From: Epiperipatus broadwayi
Lineage: Eukaryota > Onychophora > Udeonychophora > Euonychophora > Peripatidae
Length of the DNA stretch: 64,000 bases
Direction of reading: 5' to 3'
Assembly (NCBI GenBank): GCA_028023455.1
Contig: JAQFVV010000030.1
Location: forward strand, 10,134,876-10,198,875
Under the pieces are notes generated by a model. That model was not told the origin of the DNA. It searched no databases and saw only the letters and a list, made by a program, of their open reading frames with translations. Made by a program: the position numbers and the translations under genes. Every line of letters starts with the position of its first letter. The stretch's first letter is position 1. Positions 49,770-59,940 of the stretch are shown here, piece after piece.

Positions 49770-50082
49770 TTGGTGATAAGTTCTTTTTTTATTTTGATTT
49801 TATTCGTTTATGGTGACAGCGACCGATCGGCGTCCGCTCCCTTATCTCCTGCTATGCTTTATTTGTTTTGTTTATTTTGCTCCGGTTCCCGATGTTTTGT
49901 TTACCCATTTGCGATGTTAAGAATCGCCGCGATTTTGTTCCGTTTGTTTATTATATATATATTTTTTTTTTTTTTCAAGCTTTTTGTTTACATAAATATT
50001 TCCGCGTCTTCTCCCAGTTCGGCCGCTTTTGCTAGTATCTAGATTTGCTTTTTCTTTATGTTTAGAAGCTTCATTTATACTA

Positions 50083-50103
50083 GCCTCACGTTGGAAGCGC
50101 CAA
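50083..50103 (-). promoter_or_regulatory. Primer-binding site of the gag-only element
   Basis: Directly after the LTR, in minus sense, comes TTGGCGCTTCCAACGTGAGG. It resembles the tRNA-Lys(1,2)-type site (TGGCGCCCAACGTGGGG) with a two-base insertion and one change. The assignment is by memory of that site and should be treated as tentative. Confidence 0.6.
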
Positions 50104-52210
50104 TGTAACCGTGACCCCTCTATATATCCCCCGAGATTACGGGCTTCGAAACAAACATGACATAGCGTAAGGCTTTATTTTTTTTCTTACATCGACAGTT
50201 ATTCACGATCCACATAAGGGGGCGCCAGATACGATTATTTAAGTTGATTTTAACTACTCGCATCACCTTACATCATGTCAAAACGATTTCGAAGTCTAAT
50301 CCCACCCACTAGCTCAAAACTCCCAGCATGGACCAATAAGGTGTCTCAAGGTTGTTACATGATTGTTTCTAGAATGACTCCTCCCGGAGAAGACGCGATG
50401 TCCGCTAATTAAAATCAGCAAGGTTTTCTACTAAGTCGATCACGGCATAAAGATCGTTTATTGGTTATCACTGACCTATGAGGTTGTTCGCTTACGCCCC
50501 GAACACAAGGCTTACAAGTTCATCCCCCCGCTTTATTGTATATAACATAATTTATTGACGTTTACTTTGATTATAGACCCGCCCGCTCTTAAATCTATCT
50601 TAACTAAGGTGAAATAAGAAACATCGTGACTTACGGCACGATGGTGACATAATTAATAAAATAACTAAATGAAAATTAAAATTAACTAAATCTACTTCAA
50701 AGATAAGTTATCAAAGAATAAATAACTACGGTTTTGATTGTGTGTGAAAAGATTTGAGATATGCTCGACTTGATTAGATATTGAACAAGTTTATTAAATA
50801 TGAAAAGAAAACATTATTAATTGATTTATTACAAAACATTATTAATTGATTTATTACACACGCGCACATACATTCACGCCCACAGAGAACCATAAGTATT
50901 CATAACACAATTTGAATAACGAGAAAGTTCCTTTCTATTTGATAAATATATAATCTTTCCTTAGCTTCACTTAAGTTCAAAGTTCATGTTTACAAAGTTC
51001 AGTAACAAAGATAAACTATCATGACGAGGAAAGTCTTAAGATTTATTTGAGTAAATTTATGTTGGTTAATTACGAGATTGCCTTACGAGTTTATTAATTG
51101 AGTGAGTGAACAGAATAAAAAAACATATTTACCTAGGATTTGTCTTGGTTGCAACGAAGGTCGATTGGTCTGGACGAGTTTGGGTGTTTCACGGAACATT
51201 TCTTTTATTAGGAGCATTCACTTAACACGACGATGTTATCAGAATTTCATAGCTTCGGAGATATTTCAGTAGCGGAGCGCCGATCAGTCACTGAAGGGTT
51301 TATTAGCCCCTCATGACAGTCGACGCTCTTGGTATTAATTTCATGATGATCATTTTAAAAGTTGAGGAATAACCAAGCTAATTCAGAACAATTCTAATTT
51401 TAAATAAAAGCATAAGCATCGGAATAAATGAGCAGGTGGTAATTCAGCGTACTGAGAATTGGAAAATAAAAAAAACACAATAATGAGAATGTATCAATCG
51501 AACTGAATCGAATCGAACTGCATTCAACCAATTTAACCAAATTTTTTCCAAAATTAACCATTGAATAGGTTTTGACTAGTATTTATAAAGGTTGATCCAT
51601 ATCTTGGGATCCAATCTACCCCCATAGTTCCCTGTTCTTGGAGTTGTCGTTCAGGTCCGCGTTTGAGGTACCTGCTCACTCACTCTTTGTGCTAAAGGCA
51701 ATATTTATTTTGGGACAATCTCATTTTGCAATCTCACTCAACCAACCTTATTCCTTCACACCTCGAAGGCATGCGTGTGTGCGTGTGTTTTACTAGAACA
51801 ATACAAGTTATTTTACATTTAGAAGTCGAGCATTTATCTTTTCCTCAAATCTTTTCTATAAGTTTTATTCTAGTTAAAATTATATTTCTAAAATAAACAT
51901 TTTTTAATTCCCCGTGGTGATTTTGATTGATAATTATTTTTATTATTTTAGGAGTGCATATTATATTTTATTATTTAGGAGAGCAAATTATTTTTTGTTA
52001 TTATTTTTATTATCTAAAGGCTTTAATCATTTAATTAGACGTTTTACCGTCTGCATTTTATCAATGTGTTTTATAAATGTATTTATGAGAGAAAGAAAAC
52101 TATTACTCATTACGAAAATAAAGTTACGAGTGTTTTATGTTGCTTGCTGGTGTGTGTGTGTTTATCGATGTATCCTAGATTTAATATTGATGTAACGCTG
52201 TCTCGTTACA
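50104..52210 (-). repeat. 5' LTR of the gag-only element, 2107 bp
   Basis: In minus sense it runs from TGTAACGAGACAGCG to CGGTTACA, so it has TG...CA ends with short inverted TGTAAC/GTTACA termini. It has two copies of a 25-bp tandem repeat (around 50813-50862); the other two LTRs in the window have three. It directly abuts the right-hand flanking repeat. Confidence 0.9.
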
Positions 52211-52234
52211 ATATATATATATAAAACACAAATA
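52211..52234 (+). repeat. 24-bp direct repeat flanking the retroelement complex (right)
   Basis: Identical to 41795-41818. It continues into ATTGCTAATTAATGAG, part of the older gypsy-like LTR. Confidence 0.8.
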
Positions 52235-52948
52235 ATTGCTAATTAATGAGGCAGCCAGAGTTAAACGAAGATAATCAATCTTGTTTAATATATACATATA
52301 TGACGATTATATAAATAACAATAAGGGCATGAAGGCTTAGCAAAACAATATTAAGATCAATAAGACCTGTTTACAGTTCCTAAGTTTACTTTTGAACATC
52401 TGGAGGTAAACTTCTCCACAAGGCTAAGTGAAGAAGGGAGCTGACTGGGGCACCCAAAGAAATAGCACATCTGCCTTTCAAGACCTTCACTTAGCAAGGA
52501 TCTGGTCTCAGTTCTATTCTAGATCTGTTTTTCTCTCCCATTGTTTTTAAAGTAGACTCCCTTGATTGGCCATTCACTGTCCACATGGTGGTCATCTCTT
52601 TAGTTACAATATTTGATCTCTGATCAGATAATGCAATTACCTTGGAATTGTGTATTTTAAGCAATAGTTTTGTTTACGTTATCTAAATCCTTTGCTCGAA
52701 TTAATCTAACTTTCTTGATAAGTTAATTTATAGTTTTTCATTAATTAAACTATTTAATTATGCTAATTGTTTTTATAAAATATTATGAATGCCATTGGCA
52801 TCCATGCACATACTTTTAGTTTAGCATTATAATATCAATTTATAATACTTATAATACACAATTAGCAATCAGTTTAGTTTTACAATTATAATTATTAATT
52901 AGTAACATGTATTTTGTGTACACATAAATATACACACACATTTAGCAT
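52235..52948 (-). repeat. Probable LTR of the gypsy remnant
   Basis: It follows a purine-rich tract (TTTGGGGAGG in minus sense, 52948 side) at the end of the pol-like frame, where a 3' LTR is expected. It has an AT-rich body with a GC-richer block at 52380-52580. The distal end is masked by the later insertion at 52211-52234. There is no second copy in the window, so the call is by position. Confidence 0.45.
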
Positions 52949-53970
52949 ACCTCCCCAAACTTCAGAGAAACATGCTTTACTTTTTTTCTATTCTCTGAAC
53001 TTAAAACATAATAAGTATGGTAGGGGGGAATTTTTCTTTCCAGGTTTATAGTAATTTCATTTGGGATTGCAATGCTGTTACGGCTTTTCCCAAATGTCCA
53101 CTTGCTGTTGTATTTTTCCTGAAACAGTTGCAGTGTGTGTTGACTATATTCATATTTCTGCAACTGGCTGGTATGTTTGTGTAACATTTTTCCATCCGCC
53201 ATTCAGACGGACACAACTTGCTTGGTTAAGTGACGTATGATTTCAGCCTTATTCCAAAATCTGTCAATTTTGTTTCTAACCCATACGTGTTCTCTAGATA
53301 CAAATTTGTAGTTTGGGACAGGTACTTTGTACTCTTCAGGTGGCCTACTTTCTGCAAGCTTGGTCCGCAATCTACGATCTAGATTATTCTGTGGGATTGA
53401 TTTCTCAACTATGGCTGTAGATGTTTTCGCACATGATTGATAGTTTTTGCATTTTTCAATAAACATTATGAGGTCATTATTTTTTCCCATTGATAATTTA
53501 ATTTCCAAGTGATTGAACCAATCACAGCCAATGAGGGGATTTATCGGGGTATGAATTATATATAATGGCAATTTTAATTTTTTGCCATTGTAAGAAGTAA
53601 TTGGAGCATGAATTGCTCCTTTAATCTTGATGGCCTTGCCATTGATGTCCCATGCTTTAAATTTAGTATGCATAAGTCTAGGTGGCTGTGTTATATCTGC
53701 CACAATGGTTTTCCAATCTTTAAAAGACAATAAAGATACCCCACTACTTCTGTCAATTTCCATTGATAAAGTTTTTCTGAAAAATTTGACAGTCATTTCA
53801 AATGTCGATGATTGGTCCAAAGACATATTATTAATCACTGAAAATTTTTCTTGCTTAGGATTTTTAGTAAAATGTTCTTGGCTACTATTTTTTGTATAAT
53901 TGTCGACTTTTTTATTTTGGCACATTTTTTGCAAATGGCCAACTTTATTACAGTGTTTACAGCATTGGTT
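52942..53970 (-). pseudogene. Ty3/gypsy remnant: zinc knuckle, protease, integrase C terminus
   Basis: In minus sense: a CCHC zinc knuckle (C-x2-C-x4-H-x4-C, 53961-53920), then a retropepsin-like region. That region has its catalytic Asp at 53754-53752, but the usual D-T/S-G is D-R-S, and PLIGCDWF lies further on. About 45 residues later the frame passes straight to an integrase C-terminal segment (LRTKL; EHVWVRN; RFWNKAEII). Reverse transcriptase, RNase H and the integrase core are absent. An in-frame TGA (53205-53203) interrupts the integrase tail; the same frame continues to 52942. The upstream edge is a TAG at the family-A junction (53971). Confidence 0.75.
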
Positions 53971-54590
53971 CTATACATGAGGGGTCAGAGTGACTTCAGG
54001 TCAACATGGGCTTGGCAATAATAGTGGCATCAGCATGGTATTTAACTTTTCATCACCAGATTTTCAATGATATGAATGACTGAAAAGTTGGAGGTTGGAG
54101 TAGATTGAAGCCTGTCCATTAAAGTCTGAAGATTTGCTATCATAAGCACTGATTATAAGAGGGATGGATAAAGTCCTATACATGAGGGGTCAGAGTGATT
54201 TCAGGTCAACATGGGCTTGACAATAATGTTGGCATCAGCATAAGAATTGGATTTCCATCACCAGATTTTCAATGATATGGATGGCTGAAAAGTTGGAGGT
54301 TGGAGTAGATTGAAGCCTGTCCATTAAAATCTGAAGATTTGCTATCTTAATATAAACTGAGCACTGATTATAGATGTGTGTGGGAGATGATAATCTGGAC
54401 CAATTGATGAGTGCTGGTTTAGCATGAAATACTTATATTCATGATTATTTATCTTTTCTACATGTGTGTAGTCATGTGTATCAGTTCTGTAAGATAGTGT
54501 GGATAGTTGGTGGGTGCTTGAAAGTCTGAGTTCAAATCCCTTATATTTACAATTAAAGCTGCAGGTTTATGAAGAGTGCCTTGTTTTCAA
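53971..54590 (+). mobile_element. Family A hammerhead repeat with a 205-bp tandem duplication
   Basis: The body unit starting TATACATGAGGGGTCAGAGT is present at about 53971 and again at 54176, 205 bp apart. The second unit continues into the hammerhead (54389-54448) and a GAGTTCAAATCCC end. It inserted into, or truncated, the gypsy remnant. Confidence 0.8.
54389..54448 (+). ncRNA. Hammerhead motif, family A, lightly decayed
   Basis: Same layout as 14449-14508. CTGATGA is TTGATGA; stem II GTGCTG/TAGCAT keeps pairing with G·T; GAAA is intact. Stem III (ATACTTAT) and the inner closing strand of stem I (TTCAT) have substitutions; the outer stem I GATTAT strand is intact. Confidence 0.65.
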
Positions 54591-54639
54591 ATATTTAATA
54601 TACTACTGTAACCATGAGTTGAAAAATAAATGTTAATAT

Positions 54640-55040
54640 TTTATAATAATAATGTAGCTTACACCATGGCACATGCGCTTTACAGAAGGAACATTATTTA
54701 TATTGAATACTCTATTTTCTAAACACAAGATAAAGTCTTTTTCAAAGACAGAATGGATCACTCTATCTTTTTCACCCAAGCTATATGTATGGGCCAATCT
54801 GAAGCATTTGGAACTGAGAGCATGAAGATTTAATTAATGACTTTAAATTACTTATCATATGATTTTAGCTAATGACGCTTGTGAAATTGTACAATTTATG
54901 ATATTCATTATTAGATGAAAACTTAAACATATGTAAATATTAATATTTATATAGTGCTATGTTTTTATAAATTATAATAATAACATAGCTTACACCACCG
55001 TACATGCACTTTACAGATGGAATACTATTTATCTTTTAGA
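54640..55040 (+). repeat. Short direct repeat, two copies
   Basis: A ~75-bp segment with CATAGCTTACACCA and CACTTTACAGA-type landmarks occurs at about 54645-54720 and 54975-55045. Class unknown. Confidence 0.6.
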
Positions 55041-55106
55041 TATAATAAACACCTCCATACTTCCCCATTCTTTTAAATTCACTTAAATAATGATTTAATA
55101 AAAGAA

Positions 55107-55167
55107 AAATGACCCCCAAGATGCATTTCATGCCGAACCAGCACTCATCAGTTGGCCCAGGTCACTA
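55107..55167 (-). ncRNA. Hammerhead ribozyme motif, diverged family A copy
   Basis: In minus sense: outer stem I TGACC pairing with GGTCA, inner CCAA with TTGG, CTGATGA intact, stem II GTGCTG/CGGCAT, GAAA intact, stem III palindrome ATGCAT, then C at the cleavage position. Outer stem I and stem III differ from the 14.4-kb copy but keep pairing. This is the strongest covariation support in the window. Confidence 0.8.
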
Positions 55168-55179
55168 TCTCTTATATAT

Positions 55180-57120
55180 ATCTTTATTATGGGGAAGTAT
55201 GGAAGTGTTGTTATATTTATAATATATTGCACACGGGAAAGAGAAAGGTTATTAACTCCATGTGTGTAAAATAAATAAAAAATTAGATATATTACTCTTT
55301 AACTGAGGTTTAAAGTTTATATCAGTGCTAGAGATAATCTCTAGTTTCCATAATGATTAGTAATAATCGTTAGTATATTTATCTGAAATGGATGGTGTCA
55401 AAGTTGTGAGTGGAGAAAGTTTGACAATGGTAAATGAAAATCTAATTATTTATCTTTTATTGATTAGGTTTTTTTCATTTGATTATAAATACAATTTAAG
55501 TCAATAAAGCTGTTAACTATACCTTATATTAGCATTTTTAAATTTATGTTGCTTAAAATCTACAAGAATGATATTTCGTAAAAATAAACTCTATTTATTC
55601 TGATTTCTATCCTATTATAACCTGTAACTTAAATTTGTTTTTTTTAACTTTTGAAAATCTCTGCAATATTAGAGTCATTATACTCTATCATAGTAATATT
55701 TTCTAATTCACTCATTGATTTGTAATTCATAAAATTGCTTTTGTTTGTAAATAAAATGTGGGCCTTGATTAAAAATTTTGATATCTCTTAGAACTATGGG
55801 CAATTTTTGAAAAAAGAAAGAGACATTTCATCTGAGCAATACAAAAACTAATTTTATATTGTTAATAATTGAGGAAGGGTATTTTAAATTTGTTTCTATC
55901 TTCAAATAGGCAATAATAATTTCATATACACAATGTACAAATTTCTGACTTCTATTGAAGTAAATAAATGCTGAGATTTTATATCTACTCAAGTTGCAGG
56001 AGAAAGTGGGAAATAAACTAAATACACGTGAGTTTGCATCTTATTTTAATTTCTGAAGTTGGTTAGGATAACTTGTATTATTTTGGTTTTATATTTATTA
56101 TATTAATGACACCTTATTAAATCTCACAGACTTACTTTTCTCTTATATTAATAATAAATAGCATAGTACTATTAATATATAATAACTGGAATGATACACT
56201 TTCCAAGCATTAAGAATTTCCATGCAACACTGGTTGGAAAATTTATCATTTCAGTTATTTTATATACATTTCTAAAATAATGATTAATCTTATTCTTATG
56301 AACATTGGAAACAAACCATTCCAGGAGCTCCCTAACTGCATTTCAAAAATGTGTCTCAGTTGAGCCAAAGATGCAAACAATTAAAAATAACAATTACCAT
56401 GCACACACACACATTAAAAATATCTGATTTTTTGAAAATTCTATCTTTAAAGATTAAATATAGCAATTTTTACCATGAAAATAATTTATAATCATTTAAG
56501 TATTTTTTAAAAAGTGACTATTATGAATTTAAAAATTGCACGGAGGAAACTCAAATAAATAATTACTCAAATATACACAGTTTATAGAGTTATGTCAGAT
56601 TTTGACTAACTGAAGAAGTATGATTAATTGAAATGCATGTTAAAAACCTTTGGCATAAATCTTTCCCCTCAATGTCTGCAACTTTTTTTAAATGTAAGAA
56701 ATTGATTGATTGTAATTTTTAAAACTATTAAGATTATGGAATATTAATAGAAAGAGATGAGCAGAAAATAATAGAGATTATCATGCATATATACAAACAG
56801 TATTGTAAATATACATGAAAATTATTACATTTTAAATCTACGTATATTGCTAAATGAAATTTAATTTCTAAAAGAATAATTATCATTTAGATATTTATTG
56901 AAATATAAATATTAATTTAATTTTATTATATAATTTTCCTAATTCTCTTTATTTGAAAGAATAATACAATTTTATGGAATATTTCTATATAGCTTCAATA
57001 TTAACAATCACTTTCAACTCTAAAATATTTGTCTCTATATTATATTAATTTTTGAAATTTTGTGTCATCAATTTTTGGAGCATGACAATCAATTGATCAA
57101 GCAGACATTTCATCTTTTTA
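55180..57120. other. FMO intron 1, AT-rich, nothing recognised
   Basis: AT-rich sequence with no identifiable exon or element. Confidence 0.6.
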
Positions 57121-57124
57121 TATT

Positions 57125-57565
57125 AAGAATAGCAAATTATTCAAACGGAAGTCAACCTCCAATAATGTGCTATTCTTAAATATTATAAATCTCTGTGCAC
57201 TCACCTGCCACTAAGAGTTTAAAAACTTAAGTGAATCACTTAAATTTAGAGCGTATATTCTATATAGACCAACTCTTACAGACCATGCTTAAATCAGGGC
57301 TTGAGTCTATTGAGTGAGTCTATTGAGTGTCTGATGTTATAATCAAATATTCAATTGTTCAGATCTATTTAACCCATCGCAGGAGAAAGACAGTGTCTCA
57401 TTTTCAACCACCTACAATAAGACAAACATGACTTATAAACGTAAACCTATTATTATAAAGCATTGAAAACTTTGAAATTACTCAAATGGAAGTCAATCTC
57501 CGATAATGCGCTATTTCTTAAATATTATAAATCTCCGTGCACTCGCCCGCCTGCCGGTAAGAGTT
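57125..57565 (+). repeat. Family H repeat, about 1.3 tandem units
   Basis: The block ending ATTATAAATCTC(C/T)GTGCACTC occurs at 57167 and again at 57508 (period about 341 bp), with the ACTTAAGTGAATCACTTAAA hairpin between. It is homologous to 31790-32590. Confidence 0.75.
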
Positions 57566-57984
57566 TAAAAGAAGTGATTTACCTCTATTTTTTTTCCTTA
57601 TCTTGAAGAGACTCATTCCCTGTTTGAACTCTAAGTAATGCTGACATTAAAGTGATTATGATTAAACAATGTTTTTAAAAAAATTTCAAAATGAGCAATA
57701 TTTCCTTTTATCGCTTTCTAGGCACTTAGGTGGCATAAACATTTTAAAGGCCATGAATATTGAATGTAATGACGTTCCGTATTTTCAATTCACAAATAAT
57801 TAAAGTCTGTATTGAAAACAAAATTATATTTTTAGTTCTGTCAAACTGAAAATTGAAAATAAAATGATAGAAAGACTTTTTTTTTTTTTTACTTTTATCA
57901 TTATAAAAAAGGCAGTAGGGTTTTTTTTAAAATGTTTGATTCTTTTAAATCAAATCCATCCTACAAATAGTCAAAATAAGAGTC

Positions 57985-58215
57985 ATAGATCACATGACCC
58001 TATTCTCTTAAGCTTGTAAGTTATAAACAATGAGGATTGCCAATTCCTCAACAAGCTTTGTGATAAATGCTTAGCCAGAGCCAGCATTTAAAATATCTCT
58101 GTCAGGAACACCCCCCAAACCCTGACCATGGTTTTGTGCTTTGGCACTCCTCAGAGAGGTTTCAGGGTAGGTTCAGACACTAGATCTAAAAATACCAACC
58201 CAAAGCCAAGCACTT
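57985..58215 (-). mobile_element. Family C hammerhead repeat
   Basis: Reverse complement of the 24.3-kb copy, with the outer AGATCTAGTGTCTGAA block also shared with the 24.9-kb copy. The ribozyme-like core is at 58160-58119. Confidence 0.7.
58119..58160 (-). ncRNA. Hammerhead-like motif, family C
   Basis: In minus sense: ACCTCT, CTGAGGA, stem II GTGC/GCAC closing CAAA, AAAA in place of GAAA, the 8-nt palindrome ACCATGGT, C, then AGGG pairing with CTCT (one G·T). The first G of the GAAA core is A in both copies, so this subfamily is probably inactive. Confidence 0.5.
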
Positions 58216-59054
58216 ATCTAAAAGTTATCTATTGAGTGAAAAATCTGAAATTTTCAGACATCTACATGTCTTCAAACCCAGCTACCCAACTCAAATAGCT
58301 ATATGGGGCTGATAGATCTTCAGCCATACCATTTATATTATTATATTTTAGCACCATCTATATCATCATGTATGAACAAATCAAAGAATACTAATGTCAA
58401 ATAGAGTTTGAAACAAATTATGGGCTATTGAAAAAATGGAAATTCTCACTGAGAAATTTCACTAGCTAAGGTTTGTTTGTCATTATCATCTGGCATCCAT
58501 TGATTGGTACTTCCTTACAAATACCACAGTCTGTAATAATTTTAAAAAAATCTGAAAAATATGAATATAATTTGAAAGGTATGTATAACCTGTTCAAAGA
58601 AGATAAATATCTGATGTAAAGTTAAATAGTACATATATCAAAATTAAAATAAAAATAAAATTGAATAATTGTATATTACACTACTATTCCATCTTTTTAA
58701 AAAATATGCATATGGTAAAGAAATAACAAAATGTTGTTAACTGCTTTATTTTAAACAAATTATAATAACAGTTAAAGTATACTTTTTTAATGCACAAAGA
58801 AAAAAGACCAGTTTTAAATTGTCCTATTTTAATCATAACATGAAAGGATTTAATTAATTACTAAAGTATATAATGCTTTGAAAAGTTGATAATGAAAGAA
58901 GGACATGAGATAGCATAACTTCATAATCTTATAAATGTATGTGTCTAAAAAATCAAACAGATATTAAGACGATTATAAAGATATATTATTCATATGATAT
59001 TGATGTGAGGGCTCTTAATATATGTATATATAAACTGTTCCACCATTAAGCATT
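58216..59054. other. FMO intron 1, AT-rich, nothing recognised
   Basis: AT-rich sequence with no identifiable feature. Confidence 0.6.
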
Positions 59055-59262
59055 ACATAATCACCATTTCTTATGCTTGCTCAAGCTGTTAAAATAGGCA
59101 AAACTCTCTATACAGTAGTGCCACTCAGTGCAAGCCAGAGTAATCAATGGATGCCAAAAGGCTTGTGCATAAAATCCCTATCTAGCGCTCCCAGACTAAT
59201 TTCTAGCTTGTAACTTTCATCAGTTAGGAGCCTTGGATCTGAGAGTGCTAGATCTTGAATTA
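59055..59262 (-). mobile_element. Family B hammerhead repeat, partial
   Basis: It carries the AAAACTCTCTATACAGTAG edge and the body to the core. The hammerhead-like motif is at 59230-59188 (minus): CTGATGA and GAAA intact. Stem II AGT/GCT still pairs although its sequence differs from GGC/GCC. Stem III TTAG and stem I are mutated. Confidence 0.7.
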
Positions 59263-59289
59263 AAAATATTATTATGTTTTCAATTTTAG

Positions 59290-59940
59290 ACTCATAGTTT
59301 TGTAGATAAGTTTTGCTAATAATTTTTCTATTTCTTCAACTTTTCCTTTAATGTCACCACTTCCTTTACCTTCTTCATAAATTTAATTGTGTGACTCACT
59401 TTTTTATTTAAAATGCTAGACAATTCAGAACATGATTATAAGAATAATTTTGCTTTTGTTGTTTATTACAGTCCGTCCTTATTTATATTAATAATATTAA
59501 GGGTATTGTTTTATACTGCTGAGATTCATACTCTTCTACAGATTTCCTTACCGATTCAGTTGTATTTTTTTATATCATTTATTAACTCTTTTTCATATTA
59601 TTTTACAGAATTCCAGATATACTTTTTAATGGATTATTTTATAATATTTCATTGCCTTTCCTTTTTTTATGTATCATCACAACACAATTGAAAAATTACT
59701 GGTGAAATGCTATTTTTTGTAGTAATTATTTTTATTGCAATTCTTAATAGTCTATCAGTTATTTTCATATTGTTTTGAGGTTAAGAAAACAATTGTTAGT
59801 ACTGTCTTTATCAATAGGTCTTATTTGTTTCGTTTTGCATCTTAAAATGTCATTAATTGAGAAGCATTTTATTTATTGAATTGATTAATACCATTACAAT
59901 CTTGAAGTACTTATTTTCAGTTAGTAAAAATAAATTATAC
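59290..59940 (-). mobile_element. Decayed RTE LINE fragment
   Basis: Aligns by eye with 4770-5545 of the RTE copy in the same orientation (for example the ATTTAAAATGCTAGACAATTC block against ATTTAAAATTCTGGGCAATTC, and ATTACAATCTTGAA near the end). No frame is intact. Confidence 0.6.

Larger units (their letters stand above)
45724..52210 (-). mobile_element. Gag-only LTR retrotransposon (6.5 kb)
   Basis: In minus sense: LTR (52210-50104), primer-binding site, gag, a ~870-bp non-coding region, a purine-rich tract before the second LTR, and LTR (47837-45724). No protease, reverse transcriptase or integrase is present, so the element must borrow pol functions. The layout matches the TR-GAG type of non-autonomous element described in plants. 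The internal region is markedly more GC- and CpG-rich than the host DNA. LTR sequences are very similar, suggesting a recent insertion. Confidence 0.85.

Noticed and set aside
48982-49776. Long reading frames on the plus strand across gag (264 and 154 codons), and their mirror images at 41685-42334
   Set aside because: They lie antisense to the intact gag, are Ser/Phe/Leu-rich as expected of the complement of E/K-rich codons, and match no family.
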